Assembly: GCF_031844685.1 (NCBI RefSeq)
Contig: NZ_CP134605.1
Coordinates: 6,682,501-6,746,500 of the forward strand
Direction of reading: 5' to 3'
Length of the DNA: 64,000 nucleotides
From: Streptomyces sp. ITFR-21
GTDB lineage: Bacteria > Actinomycetota > Actinomycetes > Streptomycetales > Streptomycetaceae
Shown: positions 46,160 to 54,517 of the stretch, piece by piece
How the letters are laid out: the number at the start of each line of letters is the position of its first letter
Position numbering within the stretch: position 1 is the stretch's first letter
The notes under the pieces: generated by a model
The model's database searches: none
Told to the model about the DNA's origin: nothing
What the model saw: the letters and a program-made list of their open reading frames with translations, nothing else
Position numbers and translations under genes: made by a program

Positions 46160-47206
46160 ATGCGAGCGGTCCCGCTGGATCTGTCCGAAGCGGTACGCAC
46201 CATGCCGCGGTTCGCAGCCGCGGGCCTCGCCGTGGCCGCGGCGGCCACAGTCCTGACCGGTGCCGTCCTGTGGCTGCCGGTCGGCCTGTCTCCCGCCCTG
46301 AGCCTGCTCGTCGCCGTGGCGGTCGGGCTGATCTGGCTGCGGCTCACCGCGGGGGTGATCGTCGTGGCGGCGATAAGGCTGCCGGGTTTCTTCGGGACCC
46401 TGGCGTCGTCCGGCCAGGCCGGCGCGGTGGGCCATCGGGTCGCGAGTCCGGGCAACCACCCGCACCCGGCGACCACCGCCGTCGGTACCTGGGCGGCCGT
46501 CCAGGAGCCGGACCAGGCGGACTCCTCGGGGTATGGGTACGAACACTCCGACGGCAGCCCCCTTCCGCGCGTTGTACTGCCCCTTCGCCGGAACGATCAG
46601 CGAGACGACCCTCAACGCGCCGTGCTCCGCTACGACGAGATCCGCTACGACGAGATCCTCTTCGCCGACCCGGTGAGCGCGCGTGTCCGCGCGGGCCTCT
46701 ACGACGTCGGACACGCCCGTTTCCACATGCCGTCCGACGTCGCCGCGTCCCTTGAGCGGGACTGGGCGCTGGTCGGCGACCACTACCGACGACCTCGCGG
46801 CCCTGAGTCCTGAGGACTGCTCGTGCTGCCGGGAACGCACGTACGACCAACGCGCGCAGTTCCGCGCCTTTTTGCAGGGCGTCGTGCGCACCACCCGGGC
46901 CGAGCCCTGATCGCCGGAGCCGGTGGCGCACATCGAGGACCGGCTGGCCGACGCCCGCCGCGAGATCGACGACCACGCCCGGTCCATGCGCGACGCACCT
47001 TGACGGGCCTGGCGGTAACCGCCGCGCCCGCGCTGCTGGCGACGGTCTTCCCGGCCGTCTCGCCGTTCACCGTGCTGCTGTTCGGCGGTGGCCCGCTCAC
47101 CGCCATCGTCCAGGGCCCGGTGCGCGAGGTGCTCTCCCGGTGGCGGAAGCGCGACCGGAGAACGAGCAGCCTCGCCAATTCGATGGATCTACCGAAGCAA
47201 CGGTGA
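46160..47206 (+). pseudogene. decayed membrane-protein gene
   Basis: Frame 2 codes from an ATG at 46160 for two clear membrane helices (residues about 16-40 and 45-68) and continues to A-S-L-E-R-D-W-A-L-V-G-D-H-Y-R before a stop at 46811. Read one frame over, the sequence goes on as D-L-A-A-L-S-P-E-D-C-S-C-C-R-E-R. It then crosses an in-frame TGA at 46908 into a coiled-coil-like I-E-D-R-L-A-D-A-R-R-E-I-D and stops near 47001. The first frame then resumes with a third membrane segment (T-A-A-P-A-L-L-A-T-V-F) to 47206. Two frameshifts and one nonsense codon would explain this. A 15-bp tandem duplication lies at 46628-46657. No family is recognised; 46160-46813 alone could still make a 217-residue protein. 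Confidence 0.5.
46628..46657. repeat. 15-bp tandem duplication
   Basis: CGCTACGACGAGATC is present twice in direct succession, duplicating R-Y-D-E-I in the reading frame of the decayed membrane gene. The exact identity suggests a recent slippage event. Confidence 0.85.
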
Positions 47207-47562
47207 CGGTCACGTGTCCGCGGCGGTGGACACGTGTCGGCGGGAAGCGGGTGCCCCGCTCGGGGCAGCGGCACCGGGCGATCAGAAGACGCTCTGCCGT
47301 CGACGAGATCGGTCAGCCGGCTCTCTCAGCCGCTCACACCGTTCATGACGGCGCCTTTCCTGTGCGCCGCGAGCGCGGTAGTGCGAAGTGCGAAGAGCCC
47401 GCCGCCGGCCAGGACCGCGGCGACGCCGCTGGTGGCGAGCGAGGTGGCGGGGCGCCGCCTGCCGCGTCGCGGGCTGAGAAATCCGGCGGTGCTCTCGTCG
47501 GCGGTGCCGGGCGGACCGGTGCTGGACGTGGTCGGCCCCTTCTCACCCGCCGTGCCGCGGGC

Positions 47563-47568
47563 TACTAT
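47563..47568 (+). promoter_or_regulatory. -10 box of the GH74 xyloglucanase gene
   Basis: TACTAT stands 12 bases upstream of the CebR operator, which would therefore cover the transcription start. The -35 region is weak. Confidence 0.6.
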
Positions 47569-47579
47569 CGCAAACGCCA

Positions 47580-47593
47580 TGGGAGCGCTCCCA
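47580..47593. promoter_or_regulatory. CebR operator upstream of GH74 gene
   Basis: TGGGAGCGCTCCCA is a perfect 14-bp palindrome identical to the consensus for CebR, the cellobiose-responsive LacI-family repressor of streptomycete cellulase genes. It lies over the predicted transcription start, 98 bases before the coding region. The cebR gene itself is not in the window. Confidence 0.93.
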
Positions 47594-47690
47594 TGCCTGT
47601 TCGTCCGCGAGCTCCCAGGCAACCGTCCACCCCCCCACCACCGCGCCTGCGGGCCCGTACAGGGTTCGCCGCGTGCGGAGAGGACGTCTC

Positions 47691-50435
47691 ATGCTCCGTA
47701 AACCCCTTGCCGCGCTTGTCGCGGCACTCAGCCTGATCGGCGGCGCTGTCACCGTCGCCTCGGCCACCGCCGCGGCGACGGGCACAGCCGCCGCCGCGGC
47801 GGTCTCCCCGCAGGCCGTCGCCGACACCTACACCTGGAAGAACGTCCAGATCGGGGGCGGCGGGTTCGTCCCCGGCATCGTCTTCAACCAGTCGGAGAAG
47901 AACCTCGCCTACGCCCGTACCGATATCGGCGGAGCCTACCGCTGGGAGCAGAGCACCGGGTCCTGGACGCCGCTGCTGGATTCGGTGGACTGGGACCACT
48001 GGGGCCGGACCGGTGTGGTGAGCCTGGCCACCGACGCGCTCGCACCGGACAAGGTGTACGCGGCGGTCGGCACGTACACCAACTCCTGGGATCCGGGCAC
48101 CGGCGCGGTGCTGCGGTCCTCGGACCGCGGCACCACCTGGCAGGCGACCGACCTGCCGTTCAAGCTCGGCGGGAACATGCCCGGCCGCGGGATGGGCGAG
48201 CGGCTGGCCATCGACCCCAACCAGGACAGTGTGCTCTACCTCGGCGCGCCCAGCGGCAACGGTCTGTGGCGCAGCACGGATTCGGGTGTCACCTGGTCGA
48301 AGGTGACGGCGTTCCCCAACGCCGGCAACTACGTGGCGGATCCGACGGACACCAGCGGCTACAACAGCGACAACCAGGGTGTGGTCTGGGTGACCTTCGA
48401 CCCGAGTACCGGCACCAAGGGCTCGGCGACCCGGACGATCTACGTCGGTGTCGCGGACAAGGACAACACGGTCTACCGCTCGACCGACGGTGGCACCACC
48501 TGGTCGCGGCTGGCCGGCCAGCCCACCGGCTACATCGCGCACAAGGGCGTCCTCGACGCGGTGAACGGCTACCTCTACCTGGCCACCAGCGACACCGGCG
48601 GCCCGTACGACGGCAGCAAGGGCCAGGTGTGGCGGTACGCGACGGCCACCGGCCTCTGGACCAACATCAGTCCGCTGAACGACACCGACACCTACTTCGG
48701 TTACAGCGGCCTCACCGTGGACCGGCAGCACCCGGGCACGGTGATGGTGACCGGCTACAGCTCCTGGTGGCCCGACACCCAGATCTTCCGCTCCACCGAC
48801 AGCGGCGGGAGCTGGACGCACGCCTGGGACTACAGCAGCTACCCCAACCGCGACAACCGGTTCACCCTCGACGTGTCGTCCGTGCCGTGGCTGAGCTGGG
48901 GCGCCAACCCGTCGCCGCCGGAGTCCACGCCCAAGCTCGGCTGGATGACCGAGTCGCTGGAGATCGACCCGTTCAACTCCGACCGCCTGTGGTACGGCAC
49001 CGGCGCCACGCTCTTCGGCACCGACAACCTCACCACCTGGGACAGCGGCGGCAAGATCACCATCAAGCCCAACGTCAAGGGCTTCGAGGAGACCGCGGTC
49101 AACGACCTGATCAGCCCGCCGACCGGCGCCCCGCTGCTCAGCGCGCTGGGCGACGTGGGCGGCTTCCGGCACGCCGACGTCACCAAGGTGCCGTCGCTGA
49201 TGTTCACCCAGCCCAACCTGCCCACCAGCACCAGCCTGGACTACGCCGGGACGAACGCCGGCATCGTGGTCAAGTCCGGTAACCGGGACTCCGGTTCCAC
49301 GCTGAGCCGGATCGCCTTCTCCACCGACAACGGCGCCGACTGGTTCACCGGCACCGAGCCGTCCGGCGTCACCGGCGGCGGTACGGTCGCCGCGGCGGCC
49401 GACGGCAGCCGCTTCCTGTGGAGTCCGTCCGGTACCGGCGTCAACTACACCGTGGGCTTCGGCGGTTCCTGGACCGCCTCGACCGGCATCCCGGCCGGCG
49501 CGGTGATCGCCTCGGACCGGGTGAACCCGAGTAAGTTCTACGGCTTCTCCGGCGGCACGCTCTACCTCTCCACCGACGGTGGCGCGTCCTTCACCGCCAC
49601 CGCGGCCACCGGCCTGCCGTCCTCCGGCGCCGTCGACCTCAAGGCGCTGCCCGGCGCCGAGGGTGACATCTGGCTGGCAGGCGGCAGCCCCTCCGGCCTG
49701 TGGCACTCCACCGACTCCGGCACGTCGTTCACCAAGACCGCCGGCATCGACGCCGCCGACAACATCGGCTTCGGCAAGGCCGCGCCGAGCGCCACCTACC
49801 AGACGCTCTACACCAGCGCGAAGATCGGCGGAATCCGCGGGATCTACCGCTCCACCGACCAGGGCGCGACCTGGCAGCGGATCAACGACGACGCCCACCA
49901 GTACGGCTGGACCGGCGGCGCCATCACCGGCGACCCCCGGATCTTCGGCCGCGTCTACTTCGGCACGAACGGCCGCGGCATCATCTACGGCGACACCACC
50001 GACCAGGGCGGCACTTCGACCCCGCCCACCACCCCGCCGACCACCCCGCCGACCACTTCGCCCACCACTTCGCCGACCACTTCGCCCACCACCCCGCCGA
50101 CCACCTCGCCGGCCGGCGCATGCTCGGTGGCCTACACGGTCACCAACCAGTGGTCCGGCGGCTTCCAGGCATCGGTCACCGTCAAGAACACCGGCGCGAC
50201 GCCGGCCGCCAACTGGGAGCTCGCCTGGACCTTCCCCGGCAGCCAAACGATCACCTCGCTGTGGAACGCCGGCTACGCCCAGACCGGGGCGGCCGTCACC
50301 GTCTCCGCACCGACCTGGGCACCCTCGCTGGCCCCCGGCACGTCGGCCACCGTCGGCTTCACCGCCTCGGTGACCGGCGCGAACACCGCACCCACCGCCT
50401 TCAGCCTGAACGGCGCCGCGTGCGCGAGCGCCTGA
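47691..50435 (+). CDS. GH74 xyloglucanase/endoglucanase with C-terminal CBM2
   Basis: This 914-residue secreted enzyme has a signal peptide of about 45 residues (hydrophobic L-A-A-L-V-A-A-L-S-L-I-G-G-A-V, Ala-rich end). A GH74 double seven-bladed propeller follows at about 50-765, with A-R-T-D-I-G-G-A-Y-R-W holding a catalytic Asp, many T-D-G-G-x-T-W and S-T-D blade motifs, and the closing F-G-T-N-G-R-G-I-I-Y-G. A Thr/Pro linker (residues about 770-805) leads to a cellulose-binding CBM2 beginning C-S-V-A-Y-T-V. The substrate is xyloglucan or beta-1,4-glucan. The ATG at 47691 follows GGAGAGG by 7 bases. Expression is controlled by CebR. Confidence 0.95.
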   Translation: MLRKPLAALVAALSLIGGAVTVASATAAATGTAAAAAVSPQAVADTYTWKNVQIGGGGFVPGIVFNQSEKNLAYARTDIGGAYRWEQSTGSWTPLLDSVDWDHWGRTGVVSLATDALAPDKVYAAVGTYTNSWDPGTGAVLRSSDRGTTWQATDLPFKLGGNMPGRGMGERLAIDPNQDSVLYLGAPSGNGLWRSTDSGVTWSKVTAFPNAGNYVADPTDTSGYNSDNQGVVWVTFDPSTGTKGSATRTIYVGVADKDNTVYRSTDGGTTWSRLAGQPTGYIAHKGVLDAVNGYLYLATSDTGGPYDGSKGQVWRYATATGLWTNISPLNDTDTYFGYSGLTVDRQHPGTVMVTGYSSWWPDTQIFRSTDSGGSWTHAWDYSSYPNRDNRFTLDVSSVPWLSWGANPSPPESTPKLGWMTESLEIDPFNSDRLWYGTGATLFGTDNLTTWDSGGKITIKPNVKGFEETAVNDLISPPTGAPLLSALGDVGGFRHADVTKVPSLMFTQPNLPTSTSLDYAGTNAGIVVKSGNRDSGSTLSRIAFSTDNGADWFTGTEPSGVTGGGTVAAAADGSRFLWSPSGTGVNYTVGFGGSWTASTGIPAGAVIASDRVNPSKFYGFSGGTLYLSTDGGASFTATAATGLPSSGAVDLKALPGAEGDIWLAGGSPSGLWHSTDSGTSFTKTAGIDAADNIGFGKAAPSATYQTLYTSAKIGGIRGIYRSTDQGATWQRINDDAHQYGWTGGAITGDPRIFGRVYFGTNGRGIIYGDTTDQGGTSTPPTTPPTTPPTTSPTTSPTTSPTTPPTTSPAGACSVAYTVTNQWSGGFQASVTVKNTGATPAANWELAWTFPGSQTITSLWNAGYAQTGAAVTVSAPTWAPSLAPGTSATVGFTASVTGANTAPTAFSLNGAACASA
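50021..50112. repeat. Thr-Pro linker repeats in the GH74 gene
   Basis: A run of 12-base units of the type CCGACCACTTCG/CCCACCACCCCG encodes alternating T-T-P-P and T-T-S-P between the propeller and the cellulose-binding module. Such DNA is prone to length variation. Confidence 0.85.
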
Positions 50436-50552
50436 GGGGGGCACTGTGGAGCCGGCCGGCCGGCGTCACCACCAGCCGGGCGCGTCTTGTCCGAAGAGCA
50501 TCCACGGCTGCGGGCTCGGGGACGTTCACCTCGTGAAGTCCGTGCGGGGGGA

Positions 50553-50583
50553 TTGACGCCGTCCGCGGTTCGGAGGTTAATAC
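50553..50583 (+). promoter_or_regulatory. promoter of the GH6 cellulase gene
   Basis: TTGACG at 50553-50558 and TAATAC at 50578-50583 are 19 bases apart. The CebR operator begins 12 bases after the -10 box, as in the GH74 promoter. Confidence 0.65.
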
Positions 50584-50587
50584 TAAC

Positions 50588-50623
50588 GCCACCGTGGGAG
50601 CGCTCCCATGTTCCCACGGTGGC
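50588..50623. promoter_or_regulatory. CebR operator inside a 12-bp inverted repeat
   Basis: TGGGAGCGCTCCCA at 50595-50608 is identical to the operator upstream of GH74. It is embedded in a larger hairpin: GCCACCGTGGGA at 50588-50599 pairs perfectly with TCCCACGGTGGC at 50612-50623. If transcribed, this would form a stable 5' stem. Confidence 0.88.
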
Positions 50624-50685
50624 ACCGGGCCTCGCCCCGCAACGTCCGCTGTCCGCTGTCCGTGCCCCGAGGAGCCAATCCCCCC

Positions 50686-51909
50686 ATGACCACCCGCGCC
50701 GACGGTCGTACCGTCGTAACCCGGTCCCGCAGCCGTGCCCGCTCACTCTGCGTTGCCGCAGCCGTAGCCCTGGTCGCCGTCGCTGCCGCCGTTCCCGCGC
50801 ACGCCCACACCCCCGACCACCACGGGACGCGGTCCGCGCGTCTGTTCACGCCGCCCGCCGACCCCGCGGCGAACACCCAAATCCTCGGCCTGGTCCAGCA
50901 CGGGAAGCTTCTGGACGCCGCGAGGGTCCGCGCCATGACCCGCACTCCGCAGGCCGTGTGGTTCACCGGCGGCGGCACCCCCGCGGACGTCGAGGCGTCC
51001 GTGCGCGAGACGGTCACCGACGCGGCCCGGCAGCACGCCCTGCCGGTCCTCGCGCTCTACAACGTTCCCGGTCGCGACTGCGGCCAGTACTCGGCGGGCG
51101 GCGCCGCGGACACCGCCGACTACGAGGCGTGGATCGACGCGGTGAAGGCGGGCATCGGCGGCCGGCCGGCCGACGTCATCCTGGAGCCCGACTCGCTGGC
51201 CCTGCTGCCCTCGGACTGCGGAGCGGACGACGCGCAGGGCAGCAGGACCGCCGAGCGCTACAGCGAGATACGCTACGCCGTCAGCACGCTGCAGTCGGCC
51301 GCCAGCGGCGACAAGGTGTACATTGACGCAGGCCACAGCGGTTGGCACAGCGTCAACGACATCGTGCCCCGGCTCATCGGCGCTGGTGTCGACGATGCCA
51401 GCGGCTTCTACCTCAACATCTCCAACTACCGTTCAGACGACGAACTCGCCTGGTACGGCAAGCTCGTCTCCTCCTGCCTGAGCTACGTCCAGGACGGCGG
51501 CGACGCCGCCTCCTGCCCCAACCAGTACTGGGCGCCCGAGGACGCGCAGCACTGGCTCGACGCGAACGTGCACGCCGCGCCGTCGGCGATGAAGCACTTC
51601 GTCACCGACACCAGCCGCAACGGTCAGGGTCCCTGGGTCCCGCCGACCGGCGTGTACTCCGACCCGCAGGACTGGTGCAACCCGCCCGGACGGGGCACCG
51701 GCGCCCTGCCCACCCTGAACACCGGCGACCCGTTGCAGGACGCCGGACTGTGGGTGAAGATCCCCGGCCAGTCCGACGGCCAGTGCACGCGCGGCACCGC
51801 GGGACCGAACGACCCCGAGCGCGGCTACCCCGACCCGGCCGCCGGCACGTGGTTCCCCCAGCAGGCGCTGGAACTGGTGCACAACGCCAACCCGCGCCCC
51901 CGGCTGTGA
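50686..51909 (+). CDS. secreted GH6 cellulase (endoglucanase/cellobiohydrolase)
   Basis: This 407-residue exported enzyme has a Sec signal peptide (hydrophobic core residues 20-36, likely cut after A-H-A at 40). The GH6 catalytic domain shows both signatures: Y-N-V-P-G-R-D-C-G-Q-Y with Asp131, and V-I-L-E-P-D-S-L-A near 164-172. No carbohydrate-binding module is present, unlike many streptomycete GH6 enzymes. It should cut cellulose or cello-oligosaccharides. The ATG at 50686 is chosen because the signal peptide starts there; a frame open upstream has no signal. It is co-regulated with GH74 through CebR. Confidence 0.94.
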   Translation: MTTRADGRTVVTRSRSRARSLCVAAAVALVAVAAAVPAHAHTPDHHGTRSARLFTPPADPAANTQILGLVQHGKLLDAARVRAMTRTPQAVWFTGGGTPADVEASVRETVTDAARQHALPVLALYNVPGRDCGQYSAGGAADTADYEAWIDAVKAGIGGRPADVILEPDSLALLPSDCGADDAQGSRTAERYSEIRYAVSTLQSAASGDKVYIDAGHSGWHSVNDIVPRLIGAGVDDASGFYLNISNYRSDDELAWYGKLVSSCLSYVQDGGDAASCPNQYWAPEDAQHWLDANVHAAPSAMKHFVTDTSRNGQGPWVPPTGVYSDPQDWCNPPGRGTGALPTLNTGDPLQDAGLWVKIPGQSDGQCTRGTAGPNDPERGYPDPAAGTWFPQQALELVHNANPRPRL

Positions 51910-52046
51910 CGGCGGACTTCGCCGACCGACGTCTCGACCACCTGCCCGTCCGAAGTGGCCGGACCGCTCGCGGACGCCCGCGTGATCGTCACCCCACCGG
52001 GGTCTCCTCGGCGCAATGACCGTTGTGAGGCTCCGCGCGGAGTGCC

Positions 52047-52106
52047 CGGACCCGCTCGGACGGGACAGCGGGAGATCGGACCCGCTCGGACGGGACAGCG
52101 GGACAT
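52047..52106. repeat. 30-bp tandem repeat, two copies
   Basis: CGGACCCGCTCGGACGGGAC followed by AGCGGGAGAT (52047-52076) is repeated immediately with one change (AGCGGGACAT, 52077-52106). It lies in non-coding DNA after the GH6 gene. Confidence 0.85.
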
Positions 52107-52111
52107 CGGGT

Positions 52112-52193
52112 GCGGGTAGCCGTGAAGCCCCCGGCGGGAGGGTCCCAGCACGAGATCGTCCACTGGGCCGGAGGCTTCACGTCAGCCACCCGC
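52112..52193. repeat. imperfect inverted repeat around a short core
   Basis: GCGGGTAGCCGTGAAGCC (52112-52129) faces GGCTTCACGTCAGCCACCCGC (52173-52193), arms matching except for a few bases. The 43-base core includes a nested GGGTCCCAG/CTGGGCC pairing. It could be a mobile-element remnant or a strong RNA hairpin. Confidence 0.6.
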
Positions 52194-52457
52194 GCTCGAC
52201 GTCCCGCGTCACGTCGTGGATCACCCTGCGCGGTCGCCGGCCGTCCACCGGCGGCGGCTCTACGCCCCGCATCGTGCAGCAGCGCCGGCAGGGCGCTGGG
52301 ATCGGGGGCGCGATCGGCACCGTCGACCACGACGACCACCCGGGACAGCGGCCGCTGCTCGGCCGGTGCCGCCCCGCACCGCTACCCGCTCGAAGACGAC
52401 CGCCGGGTGCGGGCCCCGGGTCCGGGGCTGGGCCCGGGGTTGGGAGCCGGACTCGGG

Positions 52458-53162
52458 TCAGCCCGCGAGCTGGGGGTAGAGGGCCTCGGGGCCGATGGCC
52501 AGGCCGGCCTTGACCTGCTTGCTGACGTCGTCGGCGAGCACCTCGTGCCGGCCGGCCTCGACGCCTTCGAGCGTGATGCGGGCGACCTTGGCCGGGTCGG
52601 ACTTCTGGGCCTCGATACCGGCGGTCATGTCGGTGTCCATGTAGCCGACGTGCAGGGCGGTGACCTGGGTGCCCTGCTCGGCCAGTGCCAGGCGCAGGGC
52701 GTTGGTCACCGACCACGCGGCGGACTTGGCCGCGGAGTAGCCCCCGCTCTCGGGGGTGGTGAACCACGACAGCGCGGACAGTACGTTGACGATCGCGCCG
52801 CCGCCGTTGCGGCCCAGCACCGGCGCGAAGGTGCGGCTCACCGTGAGGCTGCCGAGGACGTGGGTCTCGTACTCACGGCGGAAGTCGTCGAGGTCGCCGT
52901 CCAGAATGCCGGCGCCGGTGTACGAGCCGGCGTTGTTGACCAGCAGCGTGACGTCCTGGGCCTGCTCGGCCGCGGCGCGTACGGAGGCGGGGTCGGTGAC
53001 GTCCAGCGTCAGCGGGATCGCGCCGGGCACGGTGACCTTCCTCGGGTCGCGTGCGGCGGCGTAGACCTTGGCCGCCCCGGCTTCGAGGAGCGCGTGGACG
53101 AACTGCTCGCCGAGTCCGCGGTTGGCGCCGGTGACGAGTGCGACGGAACCCCTGATCTGCAT
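52458..53162 (-). CDS. SDR family oxidoreductase, TetR-controlled
   Basis: This 234-residue short-chain dehydrogenase has V-T-G-A-N-R-G-L-G near residues 10-18, N-N-A-G-S near 80-84, the catalytic Ser in V-L-S-A-L-S, and Tyr-Lys in G-Y-S-A-A-K near 144-149. It lacks long extensions. It is divergent from a TetR-type regulator, and the 125-base spacer holds two near-identical palindromes, so it is the probable target of that regulator. The start at 53162 fits the family and follows GAAGG; the frame is open for 47 further codons but these overlap the operators. Confidence 0.9.
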   Translation of the reverse strand: MQIRGSVALVTGANRGLGEQFVHALLEAGAAKVYAAARDPRKVTVPGAIPLTLDVTDPASVRAAAEQAQDVTLLVNNAGSYTGAGILDGDLDDFRREYETHVLGSLTVSRTFAPVLGRNGGGAIVNVLSALSWFTTPESGGYSAAKSAAWSVTNALRLALAEQGTQVTALHVGYMDTDMTAGIEAQKSDPAKVARITLEGVEAGRHEVLADDVSKQVKAGLAIGPEALYPQLAG

Positions 53163-53215
53163 GACAGGTGCCCTTCTGTACGGGGGTGCGGAAGTCGTGT
53201 TGTCGCCGACCACTG

Positions 53216-53256
53216 GAAACCGATCGGTTTCAAGCAACTGTAGACCGATCGGTTTC
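53216..53256. promoter_or_regulatory. double TetR-type operator
   Basis: GAAACCGATCGGTTTC at 53216-53231 is a perfect 16-bp palindrome. A second copy of its core, ACCGATCGGT, lies at 53244-53253, with centres 25 bp apart. Both lie in the SDR/TetR divergent spacer. This matches the cooperative two-dimer binding of many TetR-family repressors. Confidence 0.8.
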
Positions 53257-53287
53257 CACTGTCGAGCCGGCGCGGTAACCTGCCTCC

Positions 53288-53917
53288 ATGACCACCGTGA
53301 CACCGGACCAGCCGACCGGCAGAAGGAAGACGGCGTCCAAGGCGGCGCCAGGGCCGCCCAGGCCGTCGTCCCGCGACCGGCTGCTCGACGCCGCGGCCGA
53401 CCTCTTCTACCGGGAGGGCACCGGCGCCGGTACCGACGCGCTGTGCAAGGCCGCCGGTGTCTCGAAGCGCTCGATGTACCAGCTCTTCGACAGCAAGGAC
53501 GACGTCATCGCCGCAGCGCTGGAGAAGCGGGCGCCGCTGCTGTCCGCCCTGCTCATCCCGCCGCCCGGCGCCCCGGACGCCCCCCGGGCCCGGATGCTGT
53601 ACGTCTTCGAGCGGCTGGAGGAGGTCGCGGCCTCGGCCGACTACTACGGCTGCCCTTACGTGGCGACCCAGGTCGAGCTGAAGGACCCCGGGCATGTCGC
53701 CAGTGTCGTCGCCGCCCGCGGCAAGCAGGCCATGACCGACTTCTTCCTGGCCGAGGCCCGGCGCGGCGGCGCCGCCGACCCCGACACGCTGGCGCGGCAG
53801 CTGACGCTGGTCTACGACGGGGCGAGCGTACGGGCCGGTATCAAGGCGGATCCGCTGCAGGGGCTCGCGGTGGCCACCGCGGCGGCCGTCATCGACGCGG
53901 CCGGCATCAGCGCGTAG
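53288..53917 (+). CDS. TetR family transcriptional regulator
   Basis: This 209-residue repressor has a basic N-terminal tail, a TetR helix-turn-helix at about 29-75 (R-L-L-D-A-A-A-D-L-F-Y-R-E-G-T, then S-K-R-S-M-Y-Q-L-F), and a helical ligand domain with G-C-P-Y near residue 120. It is divergent from an SDR gene and very probably binds the double palindrome between them. The ligand is likely a substrate or product of that oxidoreductase. No ribosome-binding site is clear at the ATG. Confidence 0.92.
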   Translation: MTTVTPDQPTGRRKTASKAAPGPPRPSSRDRLLDAAADLFYREGTGAGTDALCKAAGVSKRSMYQLFDSKDDVIAAALEKRAPLLSALLIPPPGAPDAPRARMLYVFERLEEVAASADYYGCPYVATQVELKDPGHVASVVAARGKQAMTDFFLAEARRGGAADPDTLARQLTLVYDGASVRAGIKADPLQGLAVATAAAVIDAAGISA

Positions 53918-54056
53918 CACCGGTGGCGGCGGGCGCCGGCGCTTCCGCCGGGACCCGGCGGCCCTCCCATCGCGTGCACGCCGCCGTCCGCCGTCCGAGC
54001 GCGCTTCCCGGCCCGCGGTCCCCGTCGCGTCCCGCACCACGGACCTTACGATCCGG

Positions 54057-54416
54057 GTGGTCCGGTCGGCGCGCCGGCCCGGAGCGGGACGCCCGCCGGG
54101 CGACCCCACCTCCGGGTCGGTCCGGGTGGACGGCCACGACCTGCGTGAGCTGGACCTGGCCGGCTACCGCCGCGGACTCGGCGTGGTGCCTCAGGAGGCC
54201 CACCTGTTCAGCGGCACGGTCCGGGACGCCGTCGCCTACGGGCGGCCCGACGCGAGCGACGCCGAGGTGGAGGCCGCGGCGCGGGCGGTGGGCGCGCACC
54301 CCGTGGTGGCGGCGCTGCCGCTCGGCTACCTCCAGCCGGTCGGCGAGCGGGGCCGCAACCTGTCCGCCGGGCAGCGACAGCTGCTGGCGCTGACCGGTGG
54401 GCTGCCGGCCCGGCCC
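54057..54416 (+). pseudogene. ABC transporter ATPase fragment
   Basis: Residues encoded at 54102-54392 match the middle of a type-I exporter ATPase: D-P-T-S-G-S-V-R-V-D-G, the Q-loop V-V-P-Q-E-A-H-L-F-S-G, and the signature L-S-A-G-Q-R-Q-L-L-A-L. Walker A is absent or reduced to R-P-G-A-G-R-P-P-G just upstream, and the frame leaves the family before Walker B. The membrane domain is missing. This is a remnant with both ends lost, next to a strong terminator hairpin. Confidence 0.8.
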
Positions 54417-54452
54417 CGTACCGCGGCGGCGTCCGCCGGCCCGGGACAGCAG

Positions 54453-54494
54453 AGCCGCCCGTACCCGCCGCGCCCGCGGCGGGTACGGGCGGCT
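54453..54494. terminator. 19-bp perfect-stem bidirectional terminator
   Basis: AGCCGCCCGTACCCGCCGC (54453-54471) pairs without mismatch with GCGGCGGGTACGGGCGGCT (54476-54494) around GCCC. It lies 23 bases beyond the last gene of the long minus-strand monooxygenase operon and should end it. Confidence 0.88.
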
Positions 54495-54517
54495 CGACGC
54501 GGGCCGGGGCGCCGGGG

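Larger units (their letters stand above)
47326..47622 (-). pseudogene. possible remnant of a small membrane protein
   Basis: A 98-codon frame contains a Ser/Arg-rich stretch then one hydrophobic segment (L-A-T-S-G-V-A-A-V-L-A-G-G-G-L-F-A-L) and a basic tail. Third-position GC is high in the middle, so part of it may once have coded, but its start lies in the regulatory region of the GH74 gene and no homologue is recognised. The weak L-A-T-S-G resembles a degenerate sorting signal; this is only a suggestion. Confidence 0.25.
51910..52457. other. 548-base gene-poor region with repeats
   Basis: No convincing gene lies between the GH6 stop and the SDR stop. Frames on the minus strand give short protein-like pieces (for example V-I-H-D-V-T-R-D-V-E-R-G-W-L-T ending near 52184) that do not join in one frame, which suggests a decayed gene. 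It contains the 30-bp tandem repeat and the inverted repeat listed separately. A GC-rich hairpin, CCCCGGG/CCCGGGG, at 52414-52439 may terminate the SDR transcript. Confidence 0.5.

Noticed and set aside
46049..46987. 312-codon minus-strand frame opposite the decayed membrane gene
   Set aside because: Its Arg/Ser/Gly-rich translation has no domain, while the plus strand has membrane helices and GC3-biased codons in consecutive segments.
52047..52106. CRISPR-like repeat
   Set aside because: Only two directly adjacent copies, without spacers; it is a simple tandem duplication.
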